A stretch of 24,490 bases of DNA, from IMG/VR virus record IMGVR_UViG_3300043410_001192, positions 1 through 24,490 of that record; one strand, written 5' to 3'. The notes beneath the pieces were generated by a model, which did no database searches, had not been told where the DNA came from, and was given only the letters and a program-made list of their open reading frames with translations. The position numbers were made by a program, and so were the translations under genes. Origin of the DNA: a virus. Below, one piece after another: positions 6,755 through 14,169 of the stretch. Within the stretch, counting starts at the first letter, position 1; each line of letters opens with the position of its first letter.

Positions 6755-8647
6755 ATGAAAGGAACTTTTTTTTCGGCGGATTTCGTAACAGACAAGGACG
6801 ACAATCTACGTCTAATTGAAATTAACACCGATACGGGTATATTGGAATCACAAAAGTGGGTTTTTGATTGGACCGACTTTATTAGTGTGTTAAGTGCAAA
6901 TAATATTACTGAAGTTGAAGTGGTATACAAATATGATATCCAAAAAGATATCATTTCAAGTTTATCTGAGGCGTTAACAAATAATGCACCATTCATTACT
7001 TCGTTTACTGAACATATTGTTGCTGCGGACTCAATATTCCCAACTTCACCTACAGATTCACCAAGTAAATTCATTATTAGATTCGCATATGATGAATCCG
7101 CAATTTTGGATTCTGAATATGCAAAGGGAACCTTAAATTTATTAAAACTATTTGCAGATGAAAACGATACTGGTTCAATAACCAATTTCTATCATTCATC
7201 TTCATATTACGGATATTATAATACATTAGACCAAAATCAATTTAACGGGTCTAATTTACCTGATATTGTGACTAAAACAGTATTGGAGGCTCACCAACCA
7301 CATAAATTCTATAAGATTGGTAATTCTGATTCTGGTTCGTTAGTTAGATATGAAAGTTTCATCGATAGAATTGCAACCTCAGATAATATTTTACAACAAT
7401 ACCATATCCCACAATCACAAATTACTAAAGGAACTGTTAGTTCAATTCGTAGTTTCCAAATTGTATATGGTTCTAATTTAGATGTATGTTATGTTGCACA
7501 ATATGAAATTGATTCAGTTTTAGATTTACCAACATCAATCACATATGATGACAGTAGAATTGACAATCAAATTGAGAGTAAACACTACTACGAATATGCA
7601 ACAAATACAATTAAAAATACGAATCACGGACTTTTAGAAAATGAAACAATTTTAGATGTCAATGGAAACGAAGTAGAAGTAAAAGATGTTGTTTTAGGAA
7701 ATACATATAAATCATATTATGTGGAAGGTTCACCTAATACGGATGATTATGACGTTTTAAGACAATGGTACGTAACAGGTTCAACATTACCTGAAGGTTC
7801 CTATCTTACATCTTCAGTATTAGTTGGTAAGTTTGAAGCAACTACCTTCGCTAATGATATGACTGAAATCGTTTTCCAAGATGGTTCAGACATTGTAATC
7901 GGGGGTGAAGCTAGAATGTTAGTATATAATCAATTAGAAGATAAAATCCAATATGTTAGAGTATCGGAATTAGACACTAACTATTCAGTTATTGGACAAA
8001 ACGGATTAAATCCAATTAGTCAAATAAACTTGAATATTTACGATGAAGAACAACCAATATACAATATGAACATGGAAGAAGTCGATAACTTCATTTTAAG
8101 TAATGGTAATTTATTGACATTCTACATTACTCACAACTTAGGTATTTCAGGTAGTTGTTTTAAGGCTGGTACTAAAGTTAGAATGGCGGATGGTACTGAA
8201 AAAAATATCGAAGATGTACAAATTGGTGACCAAGTAATGTCATATAATGAAACAACAAATGAGATTGAACCTAAAGAAGTTATCGATACTAAACAACCGA
8301 TTCACAATGATTTAGTGAAGTATACATTTGATAAAGTTCTTGTTAAAGCTACAGAACCGAGAGAGGAGGATGTCTTATTAACATTGACATGTACTCAAGA
8401 CCACCCAATCTATGTGAATGGATTAAATTTAGCATCTTATAACCCAGCTTTAACAATTCAAAGATATAATTTAGGAAGACCAATAAACGCGTTAGAAAGT
8501 GATGATGTGGCAAATCTTTATGATGGAACCACAACAGTTTTAAATGGTTTACAGAAATTACCTGAAGTAGATACACAAACATACATTATAACTGTGGCGG
8601 ATAATCATAACTTTTATGCAAATAACATATTAGTACATAACAAATAA
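6755..8647 (+). CDS. Phage protein with C-terminal Hint (intein-like) domain and a degenerate Hint-like repeat
   Basis: 630 residues; a stop in frame at 6740 fixes the start. The C-terminal part (residues 468-630) is a Hint autoprocessing domain: it opens with CFKAGTKV (C468), has NIEDVQIGDQVMSYN, the block-B histidine in TQDHPIYV (H550), and ends HNFYANNILVHNK (H628, N629). Only one residue follows the Asn, so protein splicing with a C-extein is excluded; cleavage or ester formation at C468 remains possible. Residues about 290-461 look like another Hint domain (ETILDVNGNEVEVKDVVLG, IVFQDGSDIVIGGEA, IYNMNMEEVDNFILSNG, ending in HN at 460-461), but no Cys is at the first position and the TxxH histidine is replaced by Ala. 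The N-terminus (DNLRLIEINTDTG, residues 16-28) weakly resembles the metal-binding end of an ATP-grasp fold; otherwise residues 1-290 are unrecognised. The neighbours do not show whether the protein is structural. Confidence 0.85.
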   Translation: MKGTFFSADFVTDKDDNLRLIEINTDTGILESQKWVFDWTDFISVLSANNITEVEVVYKYDIQKDIISSLSEALTNNAPFITSFTEHIVAADSIFPTSPTDSPSKFIIRFAYDESAILDSEYAKGTLNLLKLFADENDTGSITNFYHSSSYYGYYNTLDQNQFNGSNLPDIVTKTVLEAHQPHKFYKIGNSDSGSLVRYESFIDRIATSDNILQQYHIPQSQITKGTVSSIRSFQIVYGSNLDVCYVAQYEIDSVLDLPTSITYDDSRIDNQIESKHYYEYATNTIKNTNHGLLENETILDVNGNEVEVKDVVLGNTYKSYYVEGSPNTDDYDVLRQWYVTGSTLPEGSYLTSSVLVGKFEATTFANDMTEIVFQDGSDIVIGGEARMLVYNQLEDKIQYVRVSELDTNYSVIGQNGLNPISQINLNIYDEEQPIYNMNMEEVDNFILSNGNLLTFYITHNLGISGSCFKAGTKVRMADGTEKNIEDVQIGDQVMSYNETTNEIEPKEVIDTKQPIHNDLVKYTFDKVLVKATEPREEDVLLTLTCTQDHPIYVNGLNLASYNPALTIQRYNLGRPINALESDDVANLYDGTTTVLNGLQKLPEVDTQTYIITVADNHNFYANNILVHNK

Positions 8648-8653
8648 CACATT

Positions 8654-8800
8654 ATGGCATCGAAAACAATTTACAAACAGATTACTTTAGTTCAATCACA
8701 AACAAGAACACTTACTTTGTTGACTGATACTACAAAAAAACAAAAGGTGAATACCGTTGTAAGTAATTTTATTCAATATTTGAAGAACGCACACTCTTAA
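8654..8800 (+). CDS. Small protein of unknown function (48 aa)
   Basis: An ATG six bases after the Hint gene stop opens a 48-residue frame that ends nine bases before the next gene, so it fills the gap exactly. The protein starts MASKTIYKQITLV, is rich in Thr, Lys and Gln, and ends QYLKNAHS. It has no cysteines, no membrane segment and no motif I recognise. Its tight fit between two real genes and its typical codon use support it being translated. It may be a partner of the Hint protein, by position only. Confidence 0.6.
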   Translation: MASKTIYKQITLVQSQTRTLTLLTDTTKKQKVNTVVSNFIQYLKNAHS

Positions 8801-8809
8801 TAGAATGTT

Positions 8810-9448
8810 ATGAAAAATATTTGGGTGTTCGGTGATAGTTTCACCGACAAACGTATCCTTTCCAATAATAATAGTTACACAGATTGGAAAGGATACATAC
8901 CAAAAACCTACCATGAAATATTGGGTGAAGAATTAAATTTACCCGTTAAGAATTTCGCTGAAAGTTATGGTATGGATAATTACACGATATTTCAAACATT
9001 GTGTAATAATATAAACGAAATCAATCAAGATATTGTTGTTATCAATTGGAGTGAACCTGTTAGGTTTAGATTAGTTGACACTGCAACACAGAAATGGAGA
9101 ACTGCATTACCAGTAAGAAGCTCAAGAGTTGCTAAAGGATTACCATATGTAAATGGAGTAAAAGATGAAACTATTTTAGACGTATTTTCAAATAGAGAAA
9201 ATCAATTATGGTTAACAGAAATTGATAGTTGGATTAAACTAATCAATCGTGCTTTAGTTGACTCGACTGTCATTCATTGGACTTGGTATAACAACACGCA
9301 ATACCAATCCATAACTGAAGAAACAGATGGGGAAGTGGTTGATTTTCATTACTCTGAAAAGGGTCATTTAGATTTGGCGAATTGGATATTAGAACAAATA
9401 AAAATAGGTACAAATAAAAGTCCCTACACTCAAAATTCAATACTATGA
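8810..9448 (+). CDS. SGNH/GDSL-type hydrolase
   Basis: A 212-residue SGNH-fold protein, a family that includes esterases, lipases and sugar O-acetylesterases. Block I is VFGDSFT with the nucleophile S10, and block V is DFHYSEKGH with D178 and H180 as the remaining catalytic pair. The block II Gly (in FAESYGMDN) and a block III-like segment (VVINWSEP) are less canonical. No signal peptide is seen, so it should be cytoplasmic. It starts a nine-gene chain in which every junction overlaps by 1-4 bases. A paralogue lies two genes downstream, with a shared segment WKGYxPKxYxxxxxEELN and RFRLV. A role in removing acyl groups from glycans made by neighbouring enzymes fits the context, but the substrate is unknown and O-acetyl transfer is also possible in this fold. 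Confidence 0.75.
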   Translation: MKNIWVFGDSFTDKRILSNNNSYTDWKGYIPKTYHEILGEELNLPVKNFAESYGMDNYTIFQTLCNNINEINQDIVVINWSEPVRFRLVDTATQKWRTALPVRSSRVAKGLPYVNGVKDETILDVFSNRENQLWLTEIDSWIKLINRALVDSTVIHWTWYNNTQYQSITEETDGEVVDFHYSEKGHLDLANWILEQIKIGTNKSPYTQNSIL

Positions 9449-10002
9449 TAAATTATGAAGGTGTTGTTTTCACCAAAGAGGATTGTGAAGATATTAAAAA
9501 TAATGTCGGTGATTGGATGGACGCTAAACTCTTAGTTAAAAGGGGTTTAGGTGAGGTGGAAGATATTGTCGTTCAAAATAAAAGATACAATAAGGCGTCC
9601 TATTTTAAATTAAAAAATAATTCCCCATATTATCATAAACTAAATGAAGCAATTAAGAGTTTTGGTTATGAGTTAATTGCTGAAGAATTAGATGCGGGGG
9701 TATTGAAATATGAAAAAGGTAACTTTATTTTCCTACATAATGATTTACCAATAGAAGGTGAGAAAAGATTCTTTTGTATTGTTACTCAGTTAAGTGAAAA
9801 CGATGACTATGTTGGTGGAGATTTTCGTTATTTAATAGACAATCAACCAAATGTAATGAATAGAACAATTGGTAATGCAATTATGTTTAAACCGGAGGTT
9901 TTACACGAGGTTACGATAGTTGAAAATGGAACTAGATTCTCATTAGTAATTTGGATTAACTACGAACAGGTAAAATCCCTGTCAAAACCATCTTTAATAT
10001 AA
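9445..10002 (+). CDS. 2-oxoglutarate/Fe(II)-dependent oxygenase, prolyl-4-hydroxylase-like
   Basis: A 185-residue non-haem iron oxygenase that should hydroxylate a substrate using O2 and 2-oxoglutarate. The facial triad is visible as H98-N-D100 (FLHNDL) and H154 (VLHEVT), and R164 in TRFSLV would bind the 2-oxoglutarate carboxylate. The context GGDFRYL before the second His is typical of the P4H-like/PKHD group. The start ATG overlaps the previous stop (ATGA), and the stop TAA shares one base with the next ATG. Family members hydroxylate proline, asparagine, small molecules or nucleobases, so the acceptor is open. It lies between two SGNH hydrolase paralogues, which suggests an inserted or co-inherited pair. 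Confidence 0.85.
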   Translation: MINYEGVVFTKEDCEDIKNNVGDWMDAKLLVKRGLGEVEDIVVQNKRYNKASYFKLKNNSPYYHKLNEAIKSFGYELIAEELDAGVLKYEKGNFIFLHNDLPIEGEKRFFCIVTQLSENDDYVGGDFRYLIDNQPNVMNRTIGNAIMFKPEVLHEVTIVENGTRFSLVIWINYEQVKSLSKPSLI

Positions 10003-10616
10003 TGCCTAACTTATTTGTGTATGGATGTAGTAATAGTGAATCATTTGATACTAAGGTCACATGGGCTATAAAGTATGTTAAATGGAAAGGATACGTACCA
10101 AAATGCTATGGTCAACTAATAAGTGAAGAATTAAACATAAACTTAATAAATTATTCAAAATCTGGAACAAATAATAACAGTATTTTTCAAAAAATATGTG
10201 AGACTATTAAAAATATAAAAGAGGATGATATTGTTATTGTTCAATGGACTGATAATAGTAGATTTAGATTGGTTAATAATTTAAACGAATGGACGGATTT
10301 CCATCCAAATAGTGTAAGTACCATTAAAAATTTTGAGAATGTTTCAAAAGAAACAATAACAGAGTTAATGGTTAATAGAATGAACACAAAATATCATGAA
10401 GAGTTAAAAAGTTGGGAACTAATAATAAAACAATCACTTAATAAAACTAAAATTATATTTTGGTCTCCATTTAAAGAATTCAATAGTTACCACTTATTAG
10501 AAAGAATTGAAACCGAAACGAATAATGAAATTAACGATAATCATTTAAGTGAAAATGGTCACAAAGAAATTTATAAAATATTATTAGAAAATTTAAATAA
10601 ACACAATTTAATATGA
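10002..10616 (+). CDS. SGNH-fold hydrolase paralogue with altered GDS motif
   Basis: A 204-residue paralogue of the protein at 8810-9448; both share WKGYxPKxY, EELN, SIFQ/TIFQ followed by a Cys-containing helix, and RFRLV at matching places. Block I is VYGCSNS, so the usual Gly-Asp-Ser has become Gly-Cys-Ser (C9, S10). The nucleophile serine is kept, and block V is intact as DNHLSENGH (D179, H181). The Asp of GDS is not catalytic but is nearly universal, so activity may be retained or changed. The gene begins on the last base of the upstream stop and ends in an ATGA overlap with the next gene. The family call rests on paralogy plus the Ser and Asp-x-His motifs. Confidence 0.65.
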   Translation: MPNLFVYGCSNSESFDTKVTWAIKYVKWKGYVPKCYGQLISEELNINLINYSKSGTNNNSIFQKICETIKNIKEDDIVIVQWTDNSRFRLVNNLNEWTDFHPNSVSTIKNFENVSKETITELMVNRMNTKYHEELKSWELIIKQSLNKTKIIFWSPFKEFNSYHLLERIETETNNEINDNHLSENGHKEIYKILLENLNKHNLI

Positions 10617-11314
10617 GTGTAGGTGTTTGTTCAATTGCATTTGGAAAAGAACATATAGACGAATGTAAAAAATTGATTGAGAAAATCAATTCAGATTTTT
10701 ATGTTTTAACCGATGATGATATTTTTAAAATCAATAATATAATTTTAGATAAAACTGAGTTTAATTTCAATAAAAAAAGAATACCAATACTTGAGGCATT
10801 TAAAAAACATGATACAGTTATATGTTTTGACACCGATATAGATTTAAAAACAAATATTGACCACAATCTATTTGAAAATATTGATGATGGGTTATATGTG
10901 AAATGGTTTGGAAGTTTACAATTTATTAGAGGAAATAAAATTTCCATAAATCAAATATTAAAAAGTACCACACCATTTGATGATTTAAATCAATATGGTA
11001 TTGCGTTAACTGAATGTGGAGCTAATGAATCCAATATTGGTTTCTTTGATGAATATGTTTTCGTGTTAAAAATACGAGATGAAAATAAAAGAAAAGAATT
11101 CATAACTAATTGGGAATCAATAAATAATAGAACAATAGACAGACAACCAAAAGACAGACACGGTAAAAATCTTAATGGTGCAGTTGAAAGTCTTATTATA
11201 TCCTTGGCTTGTAATTTAACGGGAATTTCATTATATTTTACTGAGTTACAACCGTTTTTTAATGCAATTGTACATTATGATTCGGTTAAACCACCATCAA
11301 AGACGATTCTATGA
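10613..11314 (+). CDS. Putative glycosyltransferase, GT-A type with DxD
   Basis: A 233-residue protein that begins with a Rossmann-like strand (SVGVCSIAFGKEH), as in small GT-A glycosyltransferases. It has a candidate nucleotide-sugar/metal motif CFDTDIDL (D73, D75, D77) after the hydrophobic strand TVICF. The segment LNQYGIALTECGANESNIGFFDEYV would form the acceptor-side region, and a C-terminal His lies in AIVHYD. The overall layout recalls GT8-like or related 'nucleotide-diphospho-sugar transferase' proteins, but the match is loose and the sugar cannot be inferred. ATGA overlaps occur at both ends. It is followed by another protein of the same general fold, so the two may act in sequence on one glycan. 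Confidence 0.6.
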   Translation: MSVGVCSIAFGKEHIDECKKLIEKINSDFYVLTDDDIFKINNIILDKTEFNFNKKRIPILEAFKKHDTVICFDTDIDLKTNIDHNLFENIDDGLYVKWFGSLQFIRGNKISINQILKSTTPFDDLNQYGIALTECGANESNIGFFDEYVFVLKIRDENKRKEFITNWESINNRTIDRQPKDRHGKNLNGAVESLIISLACNLTGISLYFTELQPFFNAIVHYDSVKPPSKTIL

Positions 11315-12069
11315 AATTAGTATGGACATACAATATATTGGCTAAGGTTGGGAACAAAACCGAAGAACGAAAAAGGATATTGATAAATTATTACATTTTA
11401 TCGATTCAATCGGCAAAACGATTTGGATATTATTGTATTATATATACCGACTCATTTTCTGCAAAGTATTTTGAAAAAATTGTAGATGAAATTCACATAT
11501 ATGACAATTACGAAAATTCAATACAATGGGATTGTTATAAGATAAAGGCGTGTGAAGAAAGAGATGATGACTTTGTTTTGATAGATGGGGATGTTATTCT
11601 ACACGCCAAATTACCTCCTATGGAAGATGATGTTATGTTTGATACCTATGAGGTTGCAAATTGGAAAGATGAATATGAACCGGTTATAAATCAGTTCACA
11701 AAATTAGGTATAGATAAAGTTATTGATGTTTGGTGTGATAAAAGAAAACTTGTTTTTTCATGTGGAATATTATATTTTAAAAACGATTCAGATAGAAAAT
11801 TTTATGTTGACCAATGGAAAAAATATAATAACTTCTTAAATGAAATCATGAAAACAAATGAGGTAGATGTCGATGTTGCAACAATGGTTGGCGGACAATA
11901 TCTGGTAACCTTATGTGCCAATTATTTGAATTTAAATAGAAGTTATTTAACACCACATTTAGGTGCAATTGGTAACTCATATAAACATCATTGTGGAGCA
12001 TTAAAATATAATAACCCAATAGTACCGAAAGATTACATAATAAGTGTTGAAAATAAAATTTTAATTTAA
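11311..12069 (+). CDS. Putative glycosyltransferase, GT-A type with DGD motif
   Basis: A 252-residue protein with a GT-A-like arrangement. The N-terminal strand MKLVWTYNIL is followed by a helix rich in Arg/Lys, the strand YYCIIYTDSF, and the acidic motif FVLIDGDVIL (D92, D94), which in this fold binds metal and the nucleotide-sugar. The same VxIDGDVxx motif recurs in the second domain of the protein at 15246-17969, so the two are probably related. Downstream, FSCGILYF and HHCGALKYN would shape the acceptor site. The start overlaps the previous stop (ATGA), and the final base of its TAA opens the next gene. Donor and acceptor are unknown. Fold assignment is moderate, since the call rests mainly on the DxD context. 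Confidence 0.6.
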   Translation: MKLVWTYNILAKVGNKTEERKRILINYYILSIQSAKRFGYYCIIYTDSFSAKYFEKIVDEIHIYDNYENSIQWDCYKIKACEERDDDFVLIDGDVILHAKLPPMEDDVMFDTYEVANWKDEYEPVINQFTKLGIDKVIDVWCDKRKLVFSCGILYFKNDSDRKFYVDQWKKYNNFLNEIMKTNEVDVDVATMVGGQYLVTLCANYLNLNRSYLTPHLGAIGNSYKHHCGALKYNNPIVPKDYIISVENKILI

Positions 12070-13112
12070 TGAAGTTAGATTTAAGAAAACATTATATATG
12101 TAAAGTTCCTTTTGAATATATGGAGGTACACCATATGGGTGTATATAGTTGTTGTCCAGCTTGGTTACCCACTAAACTTAGCGATATAAAGGATGTTTCT
12201 ACGGTATGGGAGAGTGATACGTTAAAAGAAGTGCAAAACTCAATATTAGATGGTTCATATTCTCATTGTGTTGAGGAATTATGTCCAGTATTATCCGAAT
12301 TAGTTAATCAAGGTACTGTAGATAAAGGGTTTTTCATTACCAAAGACGAATTTTCAAAAAATGATTATAGTAATCCAAAGATTATAAACTACTCATTTGA
12401 TAGGAGTTGTAATTTATCCTGCCCAAGTTGTAGAAAAGAATCAATAATGGCTAATTCGGAAGAAATAAGTGAAATAGACTCAACGATAAAAGAGATTGAG
12501 ACAACTTACGGTGGTAAACTGAAAGGTCTTTATCTGTCAGGAACTGCGGACCCGTTTGCATCGAAATCATTTCGTAAATTATTAACACAATTCGATAGAA
12601 CAAAGTATCCTAATGTAAATGATATACATTTACATACAAATGCCATACTATTGAATCAGGATATGTGGAATAAGATGAGTAAGATACATTCAATGATACG
12701 AATTATTGAAATCAGTATTGATGCTGCAACAAAAGAAACTTATGAGGTTGTTAGAAGAGGAGGTAATTGGGATACACTAATTGAAAACTTAAAATTCATT
12801 GCAACTTTACCAATAGGAGAGAAAAGAATATCAATGATTGTCCAAGACACTAATTTTATGGAAATGGAACTGTTCTACAATTTGATGTCAGAGATATTCA
12901 ACAATAAGGCGAGAATATATTTTAAAAGAATCGATAACTGGGGGACATTTACCGAAGAGGAATTTAAAGAAAAAGAAGTGTTTAGAGAAGACCACCCAAT
13001 GTTTAATTTATTTTTATTACAATTATTAAAGATAGATAAAAAATACAATTCTTTTCATAATATGCATGACATTGTTTTAAAACATTTAAAACAAGAGGTA
13101 AAACTAATATAA
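12069..13112 (+). CDS. Radical SAM protein, short twitch type, GGEP motif altered
   Basis: A 347-residue radical SAM protein of a second subgroup, most similar to the one at 14166-15209. The core motif is CNLSCPSC (C114, C118, C121). N-terminal extra cysteines are ICKVPF, a CC pair in YSCCPAW, and HCVEELCP, consistent with a twitch-type auxiliary cluster region. Where the first three radical SAM proteins of the window have GGEP, this one has LSGTADPFAS, so the SAM-contact loop is changed though placed correctly after the strand LYL. SIDAATKETYEVVRRGG matches a conserved stretch seen in peptide- and sugar-modifying radical SAM families. It is followed directly by two oxygenases, then by its paralogue. 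Substrate unknown. Confidence 0.88.
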   Translation: MKLDLRKHYICKVPFEYMEVHHMGVYSCCPAWLPTKLSDIKDVSTVWESDTLKEVQNSILDGSYSHCVEELCPVLSELVNQGTVDKGFFITKDEFSKNDYSNPKIINYSFDRSCNLSCPSCRKESIMANSEEISEIDSTIKEIETTYGGKLKGLYLSGTADPFASKSFRKLLTQFDRTKYPNVNDIHLHTNAILLNQDMWNKMSKIHSMIRIIEISIDAATKETYEVVRRGGNWDTLIENLKFIATLPIGEKRISMIVQDTNFMEMELFYNLMSEIFNNKARIYFKRIDNWGTFTEEEFKEKEVFREDHPMFNLFLLQLLKIDKKYNSFHNMHDIVLKHLKQEVKLI

Positions 13113-13687
13113 TGGAGATAGTATTAAGTGAAAAATATTCGATATATGTAATTGATTACGAAGGTATTCACGATAAAGATGATTTTTTAAGGAGGTCATA
13201 TGAAATTATAAAATTAAAAAAGACACATCCAACAGATAGAAATCATTTTTTCTACGTTCCATTTAGATGTTCAGAGATTGATGAATTAAATGAACAAATA
13301 TTGAATTTTTGTGAAAACTTTAAAGAATTTGATGAATTTGCAGTTCAGAATTGGGTTTACTTAATGACAAATAAAACTAATAATGAGATTTATCATACAC
13401 ATATAAATTTAGTGGAAGGAGATGAGAGAATTAAGACAGATTGGACTTTTTGTTTTTATGTTCAAGTACCTAATGAATTAGAGGGTAATGACGGTAAAAT
13501 TTCCTTTAGGACTGAGGATGGGGTAGAACACATGTTCTTACCAAAGGAAGGTGAAATTTATATCTTTCCGGCAGATTTAGAACACACACCAAAACTTATA
13601 AAGAAATCTAAAATAGATAGAGTTGTAATTGCCGGTAACATTAGTTTAGACCCATTATCAATTATAAAAAATAAAAAACTACTGTGA
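13112..13687 (+). CDS. 2-oxoglutarate/Fe(II) oxygenase-like protein with HxH in place of HxD
   Basis: A 191-residue protein with the C-terminal architecture of the 2OG-FeII_Oxy_5-like group. It has a histidine-rich strand YHTHINL (H95, H97), a conserved LPKEGEIYIFPADLEH with H158, and R170 in DRVVIAGNIS. The order His, FPxxLxH, Arg then a strand ending in Asn is typical of that group. The first motif reads H-T-H rather than the HxD of the two other oxygenases in the window; from memory this group can have H-x-H, so this may be normal. The start is the ATG sharing a base with the upstream TAA. Function is presumed hydroxylation with an unknown acceptor; a non-enzymatic cupin-like role is the alternative. 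Confidence 0.65.
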   Translation: MEIVLSEKYSIYVIDYEGIHDKDDFLRRSYEIIKLKKTHPTDRNHFFYVPFRCSEIDELNEQILNFCENFKEFDEFAVQNWVYLMTNKTNNEIYHTHINLVEGDERIKTDWTFCFYVQVPNELEGNDGKISFRTEDGVEHMFLPKEGEIYIFPADLEHTPKLIKKSKIDRVVIAGNISLDPLSIIKNKKLL

Positions 13688-14169
13688 TAACCGAATATAA
13701 AGATTTACTAACAAACGACGAGTTAAGTTACATACTCAAAAGGTGTGATTCATTTGTTAAAAATAATCAAACAATACCTGACGGTTTAAATTGGTTTTAC
13801 AATAGTATGCATCTATATGATGACACTAATTTAAATGAATTTCGTAATAGAGTTTTGGATGTTGTTGGTGATGAATATAACATACAATACAACGGGATTT
13901 TCATAAATAAAATTGTACCTGAGACAAATAAAAATGATGGATATCATAGAGATGAAAGTGATTTAACTATTGTTACATATCTAAACGATAACTTTATAGG
14001 TGGTGAATTTGAATATATTATAAACAACGAATTAAAAATAATAAAACCTGAAACGAATTTATCTATTATGATGGATAAAAAAATATTACACAGAGTTTTA
14101 CCGATAACCGAAGGTGTAAGATATAGTTTGGTAACTTGGTTTAGATTGATAAACAAAAATATTATATGA
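13684..14169 (+). CDS. 2-oxoglutarate/Fe(II)-dependent oxygenase, small P4H-like, GTG start
   Basis: A 161-residue oxygenase with a complete iron and co-substrate set: H88-R-D90 in GYHRDES, H136 in LHRVLP, and R146 in VRYSLVTW. GGEFEY precedes the second His, as in the oxygenase at 9445-10002, with which it shares layout. I accept the GTG at 13684, which overlaps the upstream TGA as GTGA; this mirrors the ATGA junctions elsewhere in the chain and keeps the N-terminus (ITEYKDLLTNDELSYIL) intact. The protein is near the lower size limit of the fold. It lies between two radical SAM paralogues, so it may act on the same substrate, but nothing in the sequence identifies it. Confidence 0.8.
   Translation: MITEYKDLLTNDELSYILKRCDSFVKNNQTIPDGLNWFYNSMHLYDDTNLNEFRNRVLDVVGDEYNIQYNGIFINKIVPETNKNDGYHRDESDLTIVTYLNDNFIGGEFEYIINNELKIIKPETNLSIMMDKKILHRVLPITEGVRYSLVTWFRLINKNII

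Noticed and set aside
6755-8647. A true splicing intein in the Hint protein
   Set aside because: The terminal HN is followed by one Lys and a stop, so there is no C-extein and no nucleophile Cys/Ser/Thr. No homing endonuclease domain is present.
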